Shown here one piece after another: positions 52,401 to 59,413 of a stretch of DNA of 64,000 bases; the first letter of the stretch is position 1, and the number at the start of each line of letters is the position of its first letter. Under the pieces are notes generated by a model. It did no database searches, was not told the DNA's origin, and saw only the letters and a list, made by a program, of their open reading frames with translations. Made by a program: the position numbers and the translations under genes. The DNA comes from Orbaceae bacterium lpD02 (GTDB taxonomy: Bacteria; Pseudomonadota; Gammaproteobacteria; Enterobacterales; Orbaceae). Location: NCBI GenBank assembly GCA_036251875.1, contig CP133960.1:620001-684000 (forward strand), given 5' to 3'.

Positions 52401-54470
52401 ATGCGTCAAAACAGATCAATAATATTTACGCGCGTTCTTATCGCAAATAGTTTGCTGCTTACCTTAACTCTACCAGTTTATGCAACTGCCGAGCAAAATG
52501 ATAAAAAAAATGATGATGTCGACGTTATCACGGTTATTGGTTCGGTTGCCAAAACCGGAGAGATGCGTTTTTATGATCCCCAGTCGGTTGCGAGTGTTTC
52601 GCAACAGACTATTGCACAACAAAATTTTGAAAAAGTCGATCAAGCGCTATCTTATACATCTGGGGCACTACAAGGCATGTATGGCAATGATAGTAAAACC
52701 AATTGGTTAAAAATGCGTGGATTAGATGTTTCTTATACCTTTAATGGTTCACCCGCAATAACGACTGGCTATTTTGGTGAGACGGCAGATATTTATGGCG
52801 TAGAGCAAGTCGAAGTAGTAAAAGGCGCCAACTCATTTTTATATGGCGCCAGTAAACCTGGCGGCACCGTTAATTTAATCTCTAAACGCCCAACTGATAG
52901 CCCACAAGGCCAAATTAAAACCTACTGGGGAAGTGATCATAATCAAGGCATTGCTGGCGATTATAGCGGAATATTGACCGATGATAATAGTGTGCGTTAT
53001 CGATTAGTGGGGACCTATCGTGACCGCGATGGGCAGCAAGATTATACCAATTACAAAAGTTATTACCTTGCGCCATCTCTAATTTGGGATATTGATAACC
53101 AAACGGCTGTGACGTTTTTAGCCTCAATCCAGAAAACCCACGGCATTCCAGAGAATGGCTTTCTTCCCGCCTACGGAACGTTAATTAGCCCACCAATGGG
53201 TAAGATAGATAAAGATACCTTTTTTGGTGAACCTGGCTATAACTATTACAGCAAAGATAATCAATCTTTAAGCTATGAGTTTAAGCATATTTTTGATAAT
53301 GAGTGGACGTTTAGCCAAAATTACCGTTACAGCCATGAGAAAGTCGATATTAAAGGTGTCTATGCCTCTTACGCAGATGAGTTAAATGGTAAAATGGTAC
53401 GTAACTCTTTTGGGCAAAAAGGCTCGGTTGATAGCCATACGATCGATAATCGCTTAACCAAGACATTTAATTTTGCCGATTGGACTAATAGTTTATTGGT
53501 TGGCTTTGAATATCAACATACTAAAATGTCTGGACAAGACTACAATAATTATGGCGATTCGTTAACTGATCTTTACCATCCAAGTTATGGTTACAAGCCA
53601 AACGAACCCTACTCGCCTTTTTTACTTAAAGCACAAGAGTATGGCATTTATCTACAAAATCAGCTGGTTTATGATTACCGTTTAATTCTCAATCAAGGGA
53701 TTCGTTACAATAAAATTAAGAATAACGGTTATTGGAGTGGCGCCGATTTTGATCGAGACTATAATCATACCACCTTTAACCTTGGTGCGATGTATGTGTT
53801 TGATAACGATGTATCACCGTATATGAGTTACTCAGAGTCATTTACGCCAGTTTATGGTTATAGCGATAGCCAACAAACCCTTTATAAGCCTTATTCCGCT
53901 AAGCAATGGGAAGTGGGTATTAAATATGCGCCCGATTGGTTACAGGGTGAAATGACATTCGATTATTTTCATATTAAAGCGCAAAATGCCTTTACTTCAA
54001 ACGGTACGGGTCAAGCGGCACAAACCCTTGAAACGCTAAGCAAAGGGATTGAGTTCCAATTAAAAACCCAATTGACTGAGCAAATTAATTGGAATGCAGC
54101 TTATACTTATACTGACGCGACAACTGATTTGAGCCCAACCCGAACAGTGCAATCACCGATGATCCCCAAACATAGCATTGCCACATGGATTGATTATCAA
54201 TTTACTCAAGGTGTATTTGATGGTTTAACCATTGGGAGTGGCATTCGCTATGTAGGCAAAACAAAAGATGAAGCAAATTTACCCGCTGGCACCGTTGTAC
54301 CAAGCTACACCGTTTGGGATGCAATGATAAAATATGATATCAGCCGTGATTTAAATCTACAGCTTAACGCGGCTAATTTAACCAATAAAAGCTATATTGC
54401 AAGTTGTAACTATTGGTGTTATTACGGCGCTGAGCGTAATGTGACCGCAACATTAAGTTATCACTTTTAA
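52401..54470 (+). CDS. TonB-dependent ferric-siderophore receptor (FhuA/FoxA-type)
   Basis: 689 residues from the ATG at 52401 (GGAGA upstream; the reading from 52365 lacks a good site). Signal peptide ends near YATA. A TonB box-like DVITVIG follows, then the plug (GALQGMYGNDSKTNWLKMRGLDVSYTFNG, EQVEVVKGANSFLYGASKPGGTVNLISKRP) and a 22-strand barrel ending in NVTATLSYHF with the C-terminal Phe. A late cysteine pair (SCNYWCYYGAE) near the end is typical of the FhuA/FpvA-like group. Position after fhuCDB makes it the outer-membrane partner. TonB/ExbBD are not in the window. Confidence 0.92.
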   Translation: MRQNRSIIFTRVLIANSLLLTLTLPVYATAEQNDKKNDDVDVITVIGSVAKTGEMRFYDPQSVASVSQQTIAQQNFEKVDQALSYTSGALQGMYGNDSKTNWLKMRGLDVSYTFNGSPAITTGYFGETADIYGVEQVEVVKGANSFLYGASKPGGTVNLISKRPTDSPQGQIKTYWGSDHNQGIAGDYSGILTDDNSVRYRLVGTYRDRDGQQDYTNYKSYYLAPSLIWDIDNQTAVTFLASIQKTHGIPENGFLPAYGTLISPPMGKIDKDTFFGEPGYNYYSKDNQSLSYEFKHIFDNEWTFSQNYRYSHEKVDIKGVYASYADELNGKMVRNSFGQKGSVDSHTIDNRLTKTFNFADWTNSLLVGFEYQHTKMSGQDYNNYGDSLTDLYHPSYGYKPNEPYSPFLLKAQEYGIYLQNQLVYDYRLILNQGIRYNKIKNNGYWSGADFDRDYNHTTFNLGAMYVFDNDVSPYMSYSESFTPVYGYSDSQQTLYKPYSAKQWEVGIKYAPDWLQGEMTFDYFHIKAQNAFTSNGTGQAAQTLETLSKGIEFQLKTQLTEQINWNAAYTYTDATTDLSPTRTVQSPMIPKHSIATWIDYQFTQGVFDGLTIGSGIRYVGKTKDEANLPAGTVVPSYTVWDAMIKYDISRDLNLQLNAANLTNKSYIASCNYWCYYGAERNVTATLSYHF

Positions 54471-54508
54471 TTTTATGTAAGACCAATAAAGCAGTTAGAC
54501 AAACACTG

Positions 54509-54555
54509 ACCAAAGGGCTTTGAATAGATGAGTTAATAATTCACGCCCTTTTGGT
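54509..54555 (+). terminator. Possible terminator of the siderophore operon
   Basis: Arms ACCAAAGGGC and GCCCTTTTGGT (one bulged base) separated by 26 bp, about 40 bp after the receptor stop. No clear U tract follows (TATCATG), so it is tentative. Confidence 0.35.
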
Positions 54556-54666
54556 TATCATGTTGCCGCCATGCTTTATTATGTGATAAAAAGAGCAATA
54601 TGATTACGCAATTAGATAAAAATTGGTTATATTTTATTATAACAGTGAATAAATAGTTAAAATTCA

Positions 54667-54694
54667 TTGACGGAATAAAATGGCTTTATATAAT
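54667..54694 (+). promoter_or_regulatory. Sigma-70 promoter of the tRNA-Arg gene
   Basis: TTGACG (54667-54672) and a perfect TATAAT (54689-54694) with a 16-bp spacer. The predicted start is about 20-25 nt before the tRNA, typical of a strong stable-RNA promoter. Confidence 0.8.
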
Positions 54695-54724
54695 ACATGG
54701 CGTCTAAATAGCATTTCTATTATT

Positions 54725-54801
54725 GTCTCCTTAGCTCAGCTGGATAGAGCAACGGCCTTCTAAGCCGTAGGTCACAGGTTCGAATCCTGTAGGGGACACC
54801 A
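54725..54801 (+). tRNA. tRNA-Arg (anticodon UCU)
   Basis: 77-nt cloverleaf read by eye: acceptor GTCTCCT pairs with AGGGGAC (one T-G pair), D arm with GCTCAGCTGGATAGAGC, anticodon arm ACGGC-CTTCTAA-GCCGT giving anticodon TCT, variable loop AGGTC, T arm CAGGTTCGAATCCTG, discriminator A and encoded CCA. It decodes AGA, a rarer arginine codon in enterics but likely common in an AT-rich genome. It is followed by tandem repeats carrying copies of its 3' end. Confidence 0.97.
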
Positions 54802-55125
54802 TTAATATCCTCTGATTAACCAAACTCACTGCTTGTTTTATATCGCACTGGATTCGAACCTTAGGTTCGATAAAATTTTTATGGAAAAAATTTAAACAAC
54901 GCACTCGCGTTGACCCTACAGGGTGAGCGACAGGATGTCGCGAATAATCCTATAGGGGACACCATTAATATTTCCGATTAATCCAACATTGCATCCATGT
55001 TATATCGCACTGGATTCGAACCTTAGCTTCGATAAAATTTTTATGGAAAAAATTTAAACAACGCACTCGCGTTGACCCTATAGGAGGAGCGACAGGATGT
55101 CGCGAATAATCCTATAGGGGACACC
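54801..55125 (+). repeat. Two ~163-bp tandem repeats downstream of tRNA-Arg, each ending in the tRNA 3' tail
   Basis: Units 54801-54963 and 54964-55125 share most bases. Each ends with AATCCTATAGGGGACACC, a near copy of the tRNA tail at 54783-54800 (AATCCTGTAGGGGACACC). Each unit has hairpins from CAACGC-ACTC-GCGTTG, from GCGACA-GGA-TGTCGC and a T-arm-like palindrome TCGAACC-TTA-GGTTCGA (one mismatch in unit 2). Unit 1 also carries GGATTCGAACC (54850-54860) and CCCTACAGG (54914-54922), exact complements of the tRNA at 54777-54787 and 54786-54794. No long ORF covers them. The layout parallels the tyrT 178-bp repeats (rtT) of E. coli. Confidence 0.9.
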
Positions 55126-55181
55126 AACAATACCAAGCATTTACAAAAATTAATAAGAAAAATAAAATTTAAATGGGTTAA

Positions 55182-55207
55182 CTAACGGGTTAGCTTATTT
55201 TTTTAGT
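55182..55207 (+). terminator. Probable terminator of the tRNA-repeat transcript
   Basis: Short stem CTAAC / GTTAG followed by CTTATTTTTTTAG. It is the first good U tract after the tRNA, so the primary transcript probably includes both repeats (about 500 nt). The stem is only 5 bp. Confidence 0.5.
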
Positions 55208-55369
55208 ACTATTTTTACTGCCCACCTCGCACTTATTTATCTCACTAATTTAATCAAAATTAAACTCATGTATCATGAATAAAAACACATGAGCTTAACA
55301 TGATCACAATCAACTACATCAAAACTATCTATATTAGATTTCAATACAATGAGAATGACGTTATAAACC

Positions 55370-55504
55370 GATCTGGACAATTGGTTAGATTATTACAATA
55401 ATGAACGAGCCCATCAGGGTAAAATGTGCTGTGGTCGAACACCAATGGACACATTACTTGATGGAAAACGAATCTAGGAAGAGAAAAATTTGAACCAGAT
55501 TTAA
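55370..55504 (+). pseudogene. C-terminal remnant of an IS481-family transposase
   Basis: About 44 codons, with no start, reading DLDNWLDYYNNERAHQGK, then MCCGRTPMDTLLDGKRI, a TAG at 55475 where Trp is usual, and EEKNLNQI before TAA at 55502. This is the end of the DDE integrase core of IS481-type transposases; NNERxHQGK...GRTPM is their hallmark, with the catalytic Glu in YYNNER. The rest of the gene is gone. Downstream, CTGACAGATACC (55506-55517) and GGTAACTGTCAG (55530-55541) form an inverted repeat, and TGTCAGATTAAG resembles the terminal repeat of such elements. Decayed mobile element next to a tRNA. Confidence 0.82.
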
Positions 55505-55648
55505 CCTGACAGATACCTAATGAAAAACGGGTAACTGTCAGATTAAGTTTGAGCTAGTACAACTAATGGCTGTTTTGTTTTTAGATATTTTATATGAATA
55601 AACTAATAAAAATATTTTCTATAAAAGCTTAATGTGGAATTTATAGCA

Positions 55649-55912
55649 ATGCGTAAATTAACAAAAATAGTGGTCATACTGTCAATTGTTATGTTTTTAT
55701 TATCTCTAATTACTGGTATTTGTTTAATTGTTATAAATGAAACTAGAGAAAACTATGAGCATTTTTTTTATACTGAACTTTATGATTTAGTCAGCTACTC
55801 TGTGGTAGCAGAATTATTCTTTATTTTAATATTTCTTCTATCACTAATTTTATTGTTCATTCTTCTGACTGTTAAAGTTGTTATGAATTTTATAACAGAA
55901 AGCCGCAATTAA
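55649..55912 (+). CDS. Small two-helix membrane protein, unknown
   Basis: 87 residues from the ATG at 55649 (a GTG at 55634 is in frame, with no better site). Two hydrophobic helices: IVVILSIVMFLLSLITGICLIVI (residues 6-28) and VVAELFFILIFLLSLILLFILL (52-73), joined by a Glu/Tyr-rich loop. No family recognised. It lies just after the IS remnant and converges with another unknown membrane protein, so it belongs to an accessory patch. Confidence 0.55.
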   Translation: MRKLTKIVVILSIVMFLLSLITGICLIVINETRENYEHFFYTELYDLVSYSVVAELFFILIFLLSLILLFILLTVKVVMNFITESRN

Positions 55913-55962
55913 GCGGCTTATAAATAATAAAAAATATTCTACATGATACTCATACTATTATT

Positions 55963-56460
55963 TCAAACTTGGGGTATTTTTTTCTGTCTACTTTTTATGA
56001 TAGAGACACCTAAAAAAAGGCCTGAAATATTAGATATAGATGCTATTGCTAAGACAATTAGATAATGATTTTTCAGTGAAGACTCTATATCCATGCTAAA
56101 AATTCCTCGCATAGCAAACAAAGTTATAATAACGGTCAACACACCGAAAATAATTGCAAAAATAGCACCGGTTAAAACTCGTTTTTTAGGTGCGACCGAG
56201 CCAATAGCATCGGTCATTGTCATATACACTAAACCGGATAAAATAGCGCTTATGTAAAGTGATAATAAATATGATAATTTTTCAATTATACTAATAATAG
56301 TATCTAAAAATAAAACCCTAACGGCAATATATGTAATTATCATGGCTGGTAAGAGACTAAGCCATCTCAATCTCGGTGACCAGTTTTTCATAAATAAAAG
56401 GCCTCCATCTTCATCATAAGAGATAATCTTTTTTCTATTTTTAGCTTCTTTGTTATTCAT
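55963..56460 (-). CDS. Membrane protein of unknown function
   Basis: 165 residues. An N-terminal basic stretch (KEAKNRKKIISYDEDGG) is followed by four hydrophobic helices: LLPAMIITYIAVRVLFL, LLSLYISAILSGLVYMTM, LTGAIFAIIFGVLTVIITLF and YLIVLAIASISNISGLFLG, and a basic tail (KSRQKKIPQV). This would place both ends in the cytoplasm. I do not recognise the family, and nothing adjacent suggests a role. Confidence 0.6.
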   Translation of the reverse strand: MNNKEAKNRKKIISYDEDGGLLFMKNWSPRLRWLSLLPAMIITYIAVRVLFLDTIISIIEKLSYLLSLYISAILSGLVYMTMTDAIGSVAPKKRVLTGAIFAIIFGVLTVIITLFAMRGIFSMDIESSLKNHYLIVLAIASISNISGLFLGVSIIKSRQKKIPQV

Positions 56461-56649
56461 TTTAATTACCTATTAAACATGCGAATAAATATCATATATA
56501 CCATTTAATTTTTTAGCAATAATCTTCATATTTAATATATTGTTTTGATAACAGCTAATACATCTAAGTTTAAGCAACTATTACTGAGCTAATTTTAAAA
56601 TTTAAGCTCAGCAAGTCATGATGGAAAAGTTATAGCACCAATAAAGTGG

Positions 56650-57483
56650 CTACTTTAACGATAATACGGCTTGCTTGGTCTCTAGTGCATTTGATAAAAA
56701 TTGGATTTGATATTTAATCGCATTATTCCAATAATTCCACGTATGCCCACCATCACGTTCGATATAATCATGTGGAATTTTTAACTCTAGCAGTTTTTTA
56801 TGTAACTGCCGATTAGTATTGATAAAAAAATCATCTACCCCGCAATCAATAATGACCTTGATACCTGAAAAAATAAAATGATGAGCATTGTTGATTATCG
56901 CCTTATCATGCCAAAAATTAGCATTATCAATAGGATCTCCAAACACATTGATTAATCCCCAATTTTTAGCAAAGCTTCGAGGATCAACTCCGCCACTCAT
57001 ACTACCAACTGCACCAAATTGATTTTGATGGTTTAATGCAATATTAAGCGCGCCAAACCCACCCATACTTAATCCGGTGATCGCTCTGGCTTTTTTACTC
57101 GCAATGGTTCTAAACTCTTTATCGATAGCATTAACTACTTCTGAGCTAATATAAGTTTCAAATTGGCTATTTTTATCAATAGGACTATCAATATACCATT
57201 TGTCATAGTTGCCATCAGGCATAATTAGGATCAGCTGATATTGATCGGCTAGTGTTGCAATATTACTATTTTTGAGCCAATCTTGATAATTACCGCTCCA
57301 GCCGTGTAAAACATAAATGGTCGGGTAATTGTTGTCATTTATATCATAAGAATCGGGTACAACAACCGTTGCTTTATAGCCTTTACCCATTACAGTGCTG
57401 TTTATTAGCGGTTCTTTAATCGTATAGCTATAAGCACTAAATGAAAGCATCAATGTTAAACCTAAAGCGAATAATGTCCTCAT
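56650..57483 (-). CDS. Secreted esterase of the alpha/beta hydrolase fold (esterase D/antigen-85-like)
   Basis: 277 residues with a signal peptide to about residue 20 (SAYS). The fold markers are YPTIYVLHGWSGNYQDW (oxyanion loop), LIMPDGNYDKWYIDSP, the nucleophile elbow GLSMGGFG with Ser139, an acid near Asp217 (IDCGVDDFF) and His247 (RDGGHTWNYW). The PF00756 pattern covers S-formylglutathione hydrolases, ferric-enterobactin esterases and feruloyl/acetyl esterases. Because it is exported, a carbohydrate-ester or siderophore substrate is more likely than formylglutathione, but this is inference. No operon partner. Confidence 0.85.
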   Translation of the reverse strand: MRTLFALGLTLMLSFSAYSYTIKEPLINSTVMGKGYKATVVVPDSYDINDNNYPTIYVLHGWSGNYQDWLKNSNIATLADQYQLILIMPDGNYDKWYIDSPIDKNSQFETYISSEVVNAIDKEFRTIASKKARAITGLSMGGFGALNIALNHQNQFGAVGSMSGGVDPRSFAKNWGLINVFGDPIDNANFWHDKAIINNAHHFIFSGIKVIIDCGVDDFFINTNRQLHKKLLELKIPHDYIERDGGHTWNYWNNAIKYQIQFLSNALETKQAVLSLK

Positions 57484-57624
57484 TGCATTTACTCCTTTTT
57501 ATTAAGTTAACGGTATTAAAATTAGTAACAACCAAGATTGAGATTGATTCAAACAATCACACAAATAATATCTTATCAACTTTCCCGCTGTAAACCTGCT
57601 ATTTTAATCAAGCTTAAGTCTACA

Positions 57625-57660
57625 TTATCGTTTGAAATAGGTTTATTTGATAAACGATAA
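57625..57660. promoter_or_regulatory. 9-bp inverted repeat upstream of fimbrial operon 2
   Basis: TTATCGTTT (57625-57633) and AAACGATAA (57652-57660), perfect arms with an 18-bp spacer, about 165 bp before the -35 of the pilin promoter. It shares the TTATCG/CGATAA half-site with the repeat upstream of operon 1. Confidence 0.45.
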
Positions 57661-57824
57661 CTTATCACTCAAAAAACACTCATTTTTTTTCATAAAAATC
57701 AACCAAGCTCGTCCTAAAAAACAAAAATAAAACATTTTTACGACCAGTAAAATTATTAACATAATGATTTAAATTGAAATAATCATAAAAATACTTGAAT
57801 TAATCAATTTCACGAGGAAAAACT

Positions 57825-57853
57825 TTGCGATTTTAAAAAAAAGAATATATACT
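57825..57853 (+). promoter_or_regulatory. Promoter of fimbrial operon 2
   Basis: TTGCGA (57825-57830) and TATACT (57848-57853) with an ideal 17-bp spacer. The leader to the ATG at 57935 is about 75 nt and ends with AAGGAT as ribosome-binding site. Confidence 0.7.
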
Positions 57854-57934
57854 CCGCCAAGTAATTTAATCTACATGGTTTAGTTTAGTTTAGATTACTC
57901 TATGATGAAAATTTTATAAAAATAAGGATACAAT

Positions 57935-58480
57935 ATGAACAAATTAGTTTTATCTGCACTTGTTGCGGGCGCATTTTTATCGTCTTCTGCTTTTGCTGCT
58001 GACCCGTTAAATGTTAACGGCGGTACTGTGACTTTTAATGGTAAAGTAATTGATGGTGCTTGTAGCATTAAAACTGGCGATGATAAAAAAATCGTTGAAT
58101 TACCAGCAGTAAAAGCAACTATTTTTTCAACAAAAGATCAAGTTGCAAATGCTAAAACTGAGTTTACTATTACTTTAGAAGATTGTGCTATAGATACTTT
58201 TAGAAATGTTGCTGTTACATTTAGTGGTCAAAAAGATTCTACAAACGCTAAGTATTTAAGTAATAATAACTCTGGTACTGGTGCGGCAAAAAATGTAGCC
58301 TTACAACTTTATGGCCAAGATGGTGATGCAATCACTTTAGGTACTAAAGAAGCAGGTAAATTAGTTCTTAACACTGGTACTAACGTTCTTCGTTATAGTG
58401 TTGATTACGTTTCAACAACCCCAGACGTCACTGCGGGTACCGTTAACGCTACTGCTGATTTCCAATTAAATTATAACTAA
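57935..58480 (+). CDS. Major fimbrial subunit (type 1 pilin family), operon 2
   Basis: 181 residues: signal peptide MNKLVLSALVAGAFLSSSAFA, then the pilin start GGTVTFNGKVIDGACSIKTGD with the first cysteine, the second in LEDCAIDTF, and the terminal strand TADFQLNYN with the penultimate Tyr. It is very close in pattern to E. coli FimA (VNGGTVHFKGEVV). It has its own promoter and is followed by a strong terminator, so it will be the most abundant product. It differs clearly from the pilin of operon 1, so the two operons make different fibres. Confidence 0.93.
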   Translation: MNKLVLSALVAGAFLSSSAFAADPLNVNGGTVTFNGKVIDGACSIKTGDDKKIVELPAVKATIFSTKDQVANAKTEFTITLEDCAIDTFRNVAVTFSGQKDSTNAKYLSNNNSGTGAAKNVALQLYGQDGDAITLGTKEAGKLVLNTGTNVLRYSVDYVSTTPDVTAGTVNATADFQLNYN

Positions 58481-58504
58481 TAATTGAGTTATCTGTAATA
58501 TACA

Positions 58505-58540
58505 AAACATTACCCGATTAAACTGGTAATGTTTTTTATT
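58505..58540 (+). terminator. Terminator/attenuator after the major pilin gene, operon 2
   Basis: Perfect 10-bp stem AAACATTACC / GGTAATGTTT (58505-58514, 58525-58534) with a 10-nt loop and a following T-rich run TTTATTTT. It lies between pilin and chaperone genes, so it should favour pilin mRNA over the assembly genes. Confidence 0.88.
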
Positions 58541-58588
58541 TTAACAAGCTCGTAATGGAGCTTGCTTTTCTTATTAATGGTACTTCCT

Positions 58589-59272
58589 ATGTTAAAAAAA
58601 TTAATCATTGTTTTTTTATCTATTTTTATATGCCAATTTGCGCATGCTGCAGGTGTTTCGTTAGGGGCAACAAGGGTTATTTATCCTATCAATGCAAATC
58701 AAGTCACACTTAAAGTCTATAATTCAGATAACGAAGGTAATTATCTTATCCAATCTTGGATCACAGATTCTGCAGATAAAAAGAATGGTGACTTTATTAT
58801 TACTCCGCCATTATTTGTTATGAAGGCTGGCCTTAATAATATGCTTAGAGTGGTTTATACCGGAAATAGAGAGAATTTAGCAAAAGACAAAGAATCATTA
58901 TTCTATTTCAATTCAAAAGTTATTCCATCAACTGCTGAACTCGCTAAAAATCAAAATGCGTTAATGATTTCAACAACAACAAAAATTAAGTTATTTATGC
59001 GCCCCAACGGTTTGACCATTGAAGATGCGCTTGAAGCACATAAAAAATTGAAATGTAGTTATCAAAATAATCAAATAAAAATTGAAAATCCGACACCTTT
59101 TTATCTGAATTTAGTCTCTTTAAGAGTTAATAATCATGATGTATCAAATGCAGCAATGATCCCGCCGATGGATTCGGTATTGCTTAAAACATCGATAAAA
59201 GGACCGTCATTACTATTTAATGTCATTAATGATTACGGCGCGCAAATAAAAGATAACATTTGTACGTTATAA
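58589..59272 (+). CDS. Periplasmic fimbrial chaperone (PapD/FimC family), first of operon 2
   Basis: About 227 residues from the Met that opens MLKKLIIVFLSIFICQFAHA, a complete signal peptide; the reading frame extends upstream without a better start. Chaperone features: VSLGATRVIYPINANQVTLKVYNSD with the conserved Arg, YLIQSWITDSAD, FIITPPLFVMKAGLNNMLRVVYTG, KESLFYFNSKVIPS and TKIKLFMRPNGL with the conserved Lys. It has a late Cys residue pair (LKCSY and DNICTL), unusual for an FGS chaperone. It precedes the usher by 141 bp. Confidence 0.93.
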   Translation: MLKKLIIVFLSIFICQFAHAAGVSLGATRVIYPINANQVTLKVYNSDNEGNYLIQSWITDSADKKNGDFIITPPLFVMKAGLNNMLRVVYTGNRENLAKDKESLFYFNSKVIPSTAELAKNQNALMISTTTKIKLFMRPNGLTIEDALEAHKKLKCSYQNNQIKIENPTPFYLNLVSLRVNNHDVSNAAMIPPMDSVLLKTSIKGPSLLFNVINDYGAQIKDNICTL

Positions 59273-59413
59273 CCTTATAAACAATGGCATAGCAATCGCT
59301 TTGCCATTTAGACTGTTTAATTAGCAAATAAATAGAGTATTAAAGATCAGACAAAAATTACCAGAATAAAAAAAATAATAAAAATAATAATTAATTAAAG
59401 ATGATGAAAAAGT

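Larger units (their letters stand above)
57484..57934. other. Non-coding regulatory region upstream of fimbrial operon 2
   Basis: 451 AT-rich bp between divergent genes. It contains the inverted repeat at 57625-57660 and the promoter at 57825-57853; nothing else is recognised. No pair of long inverted repeats with an invertible segment between them, as in fimS, is visible. Confidence 0.6.

Noticed and set aside
54801-55125. Repeats considered as extra degenerate tRNA genes or phage attachment sites
   Set aside because: Only the last ~18 nt of the tRNA is copied and no anticodon arm exists in the units. No integrase gene follows, so simple tandem att sites are less likely than an rtT-like repeat.
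57484-57934. Possible invertible fimS-like switch upstream of fimbrial operon 2
   Set aside because: Only one short 9-bp inverted repeat 18 bp apart is seen, too close for an invertible promoter segment, and no recombinase gene is nearby.
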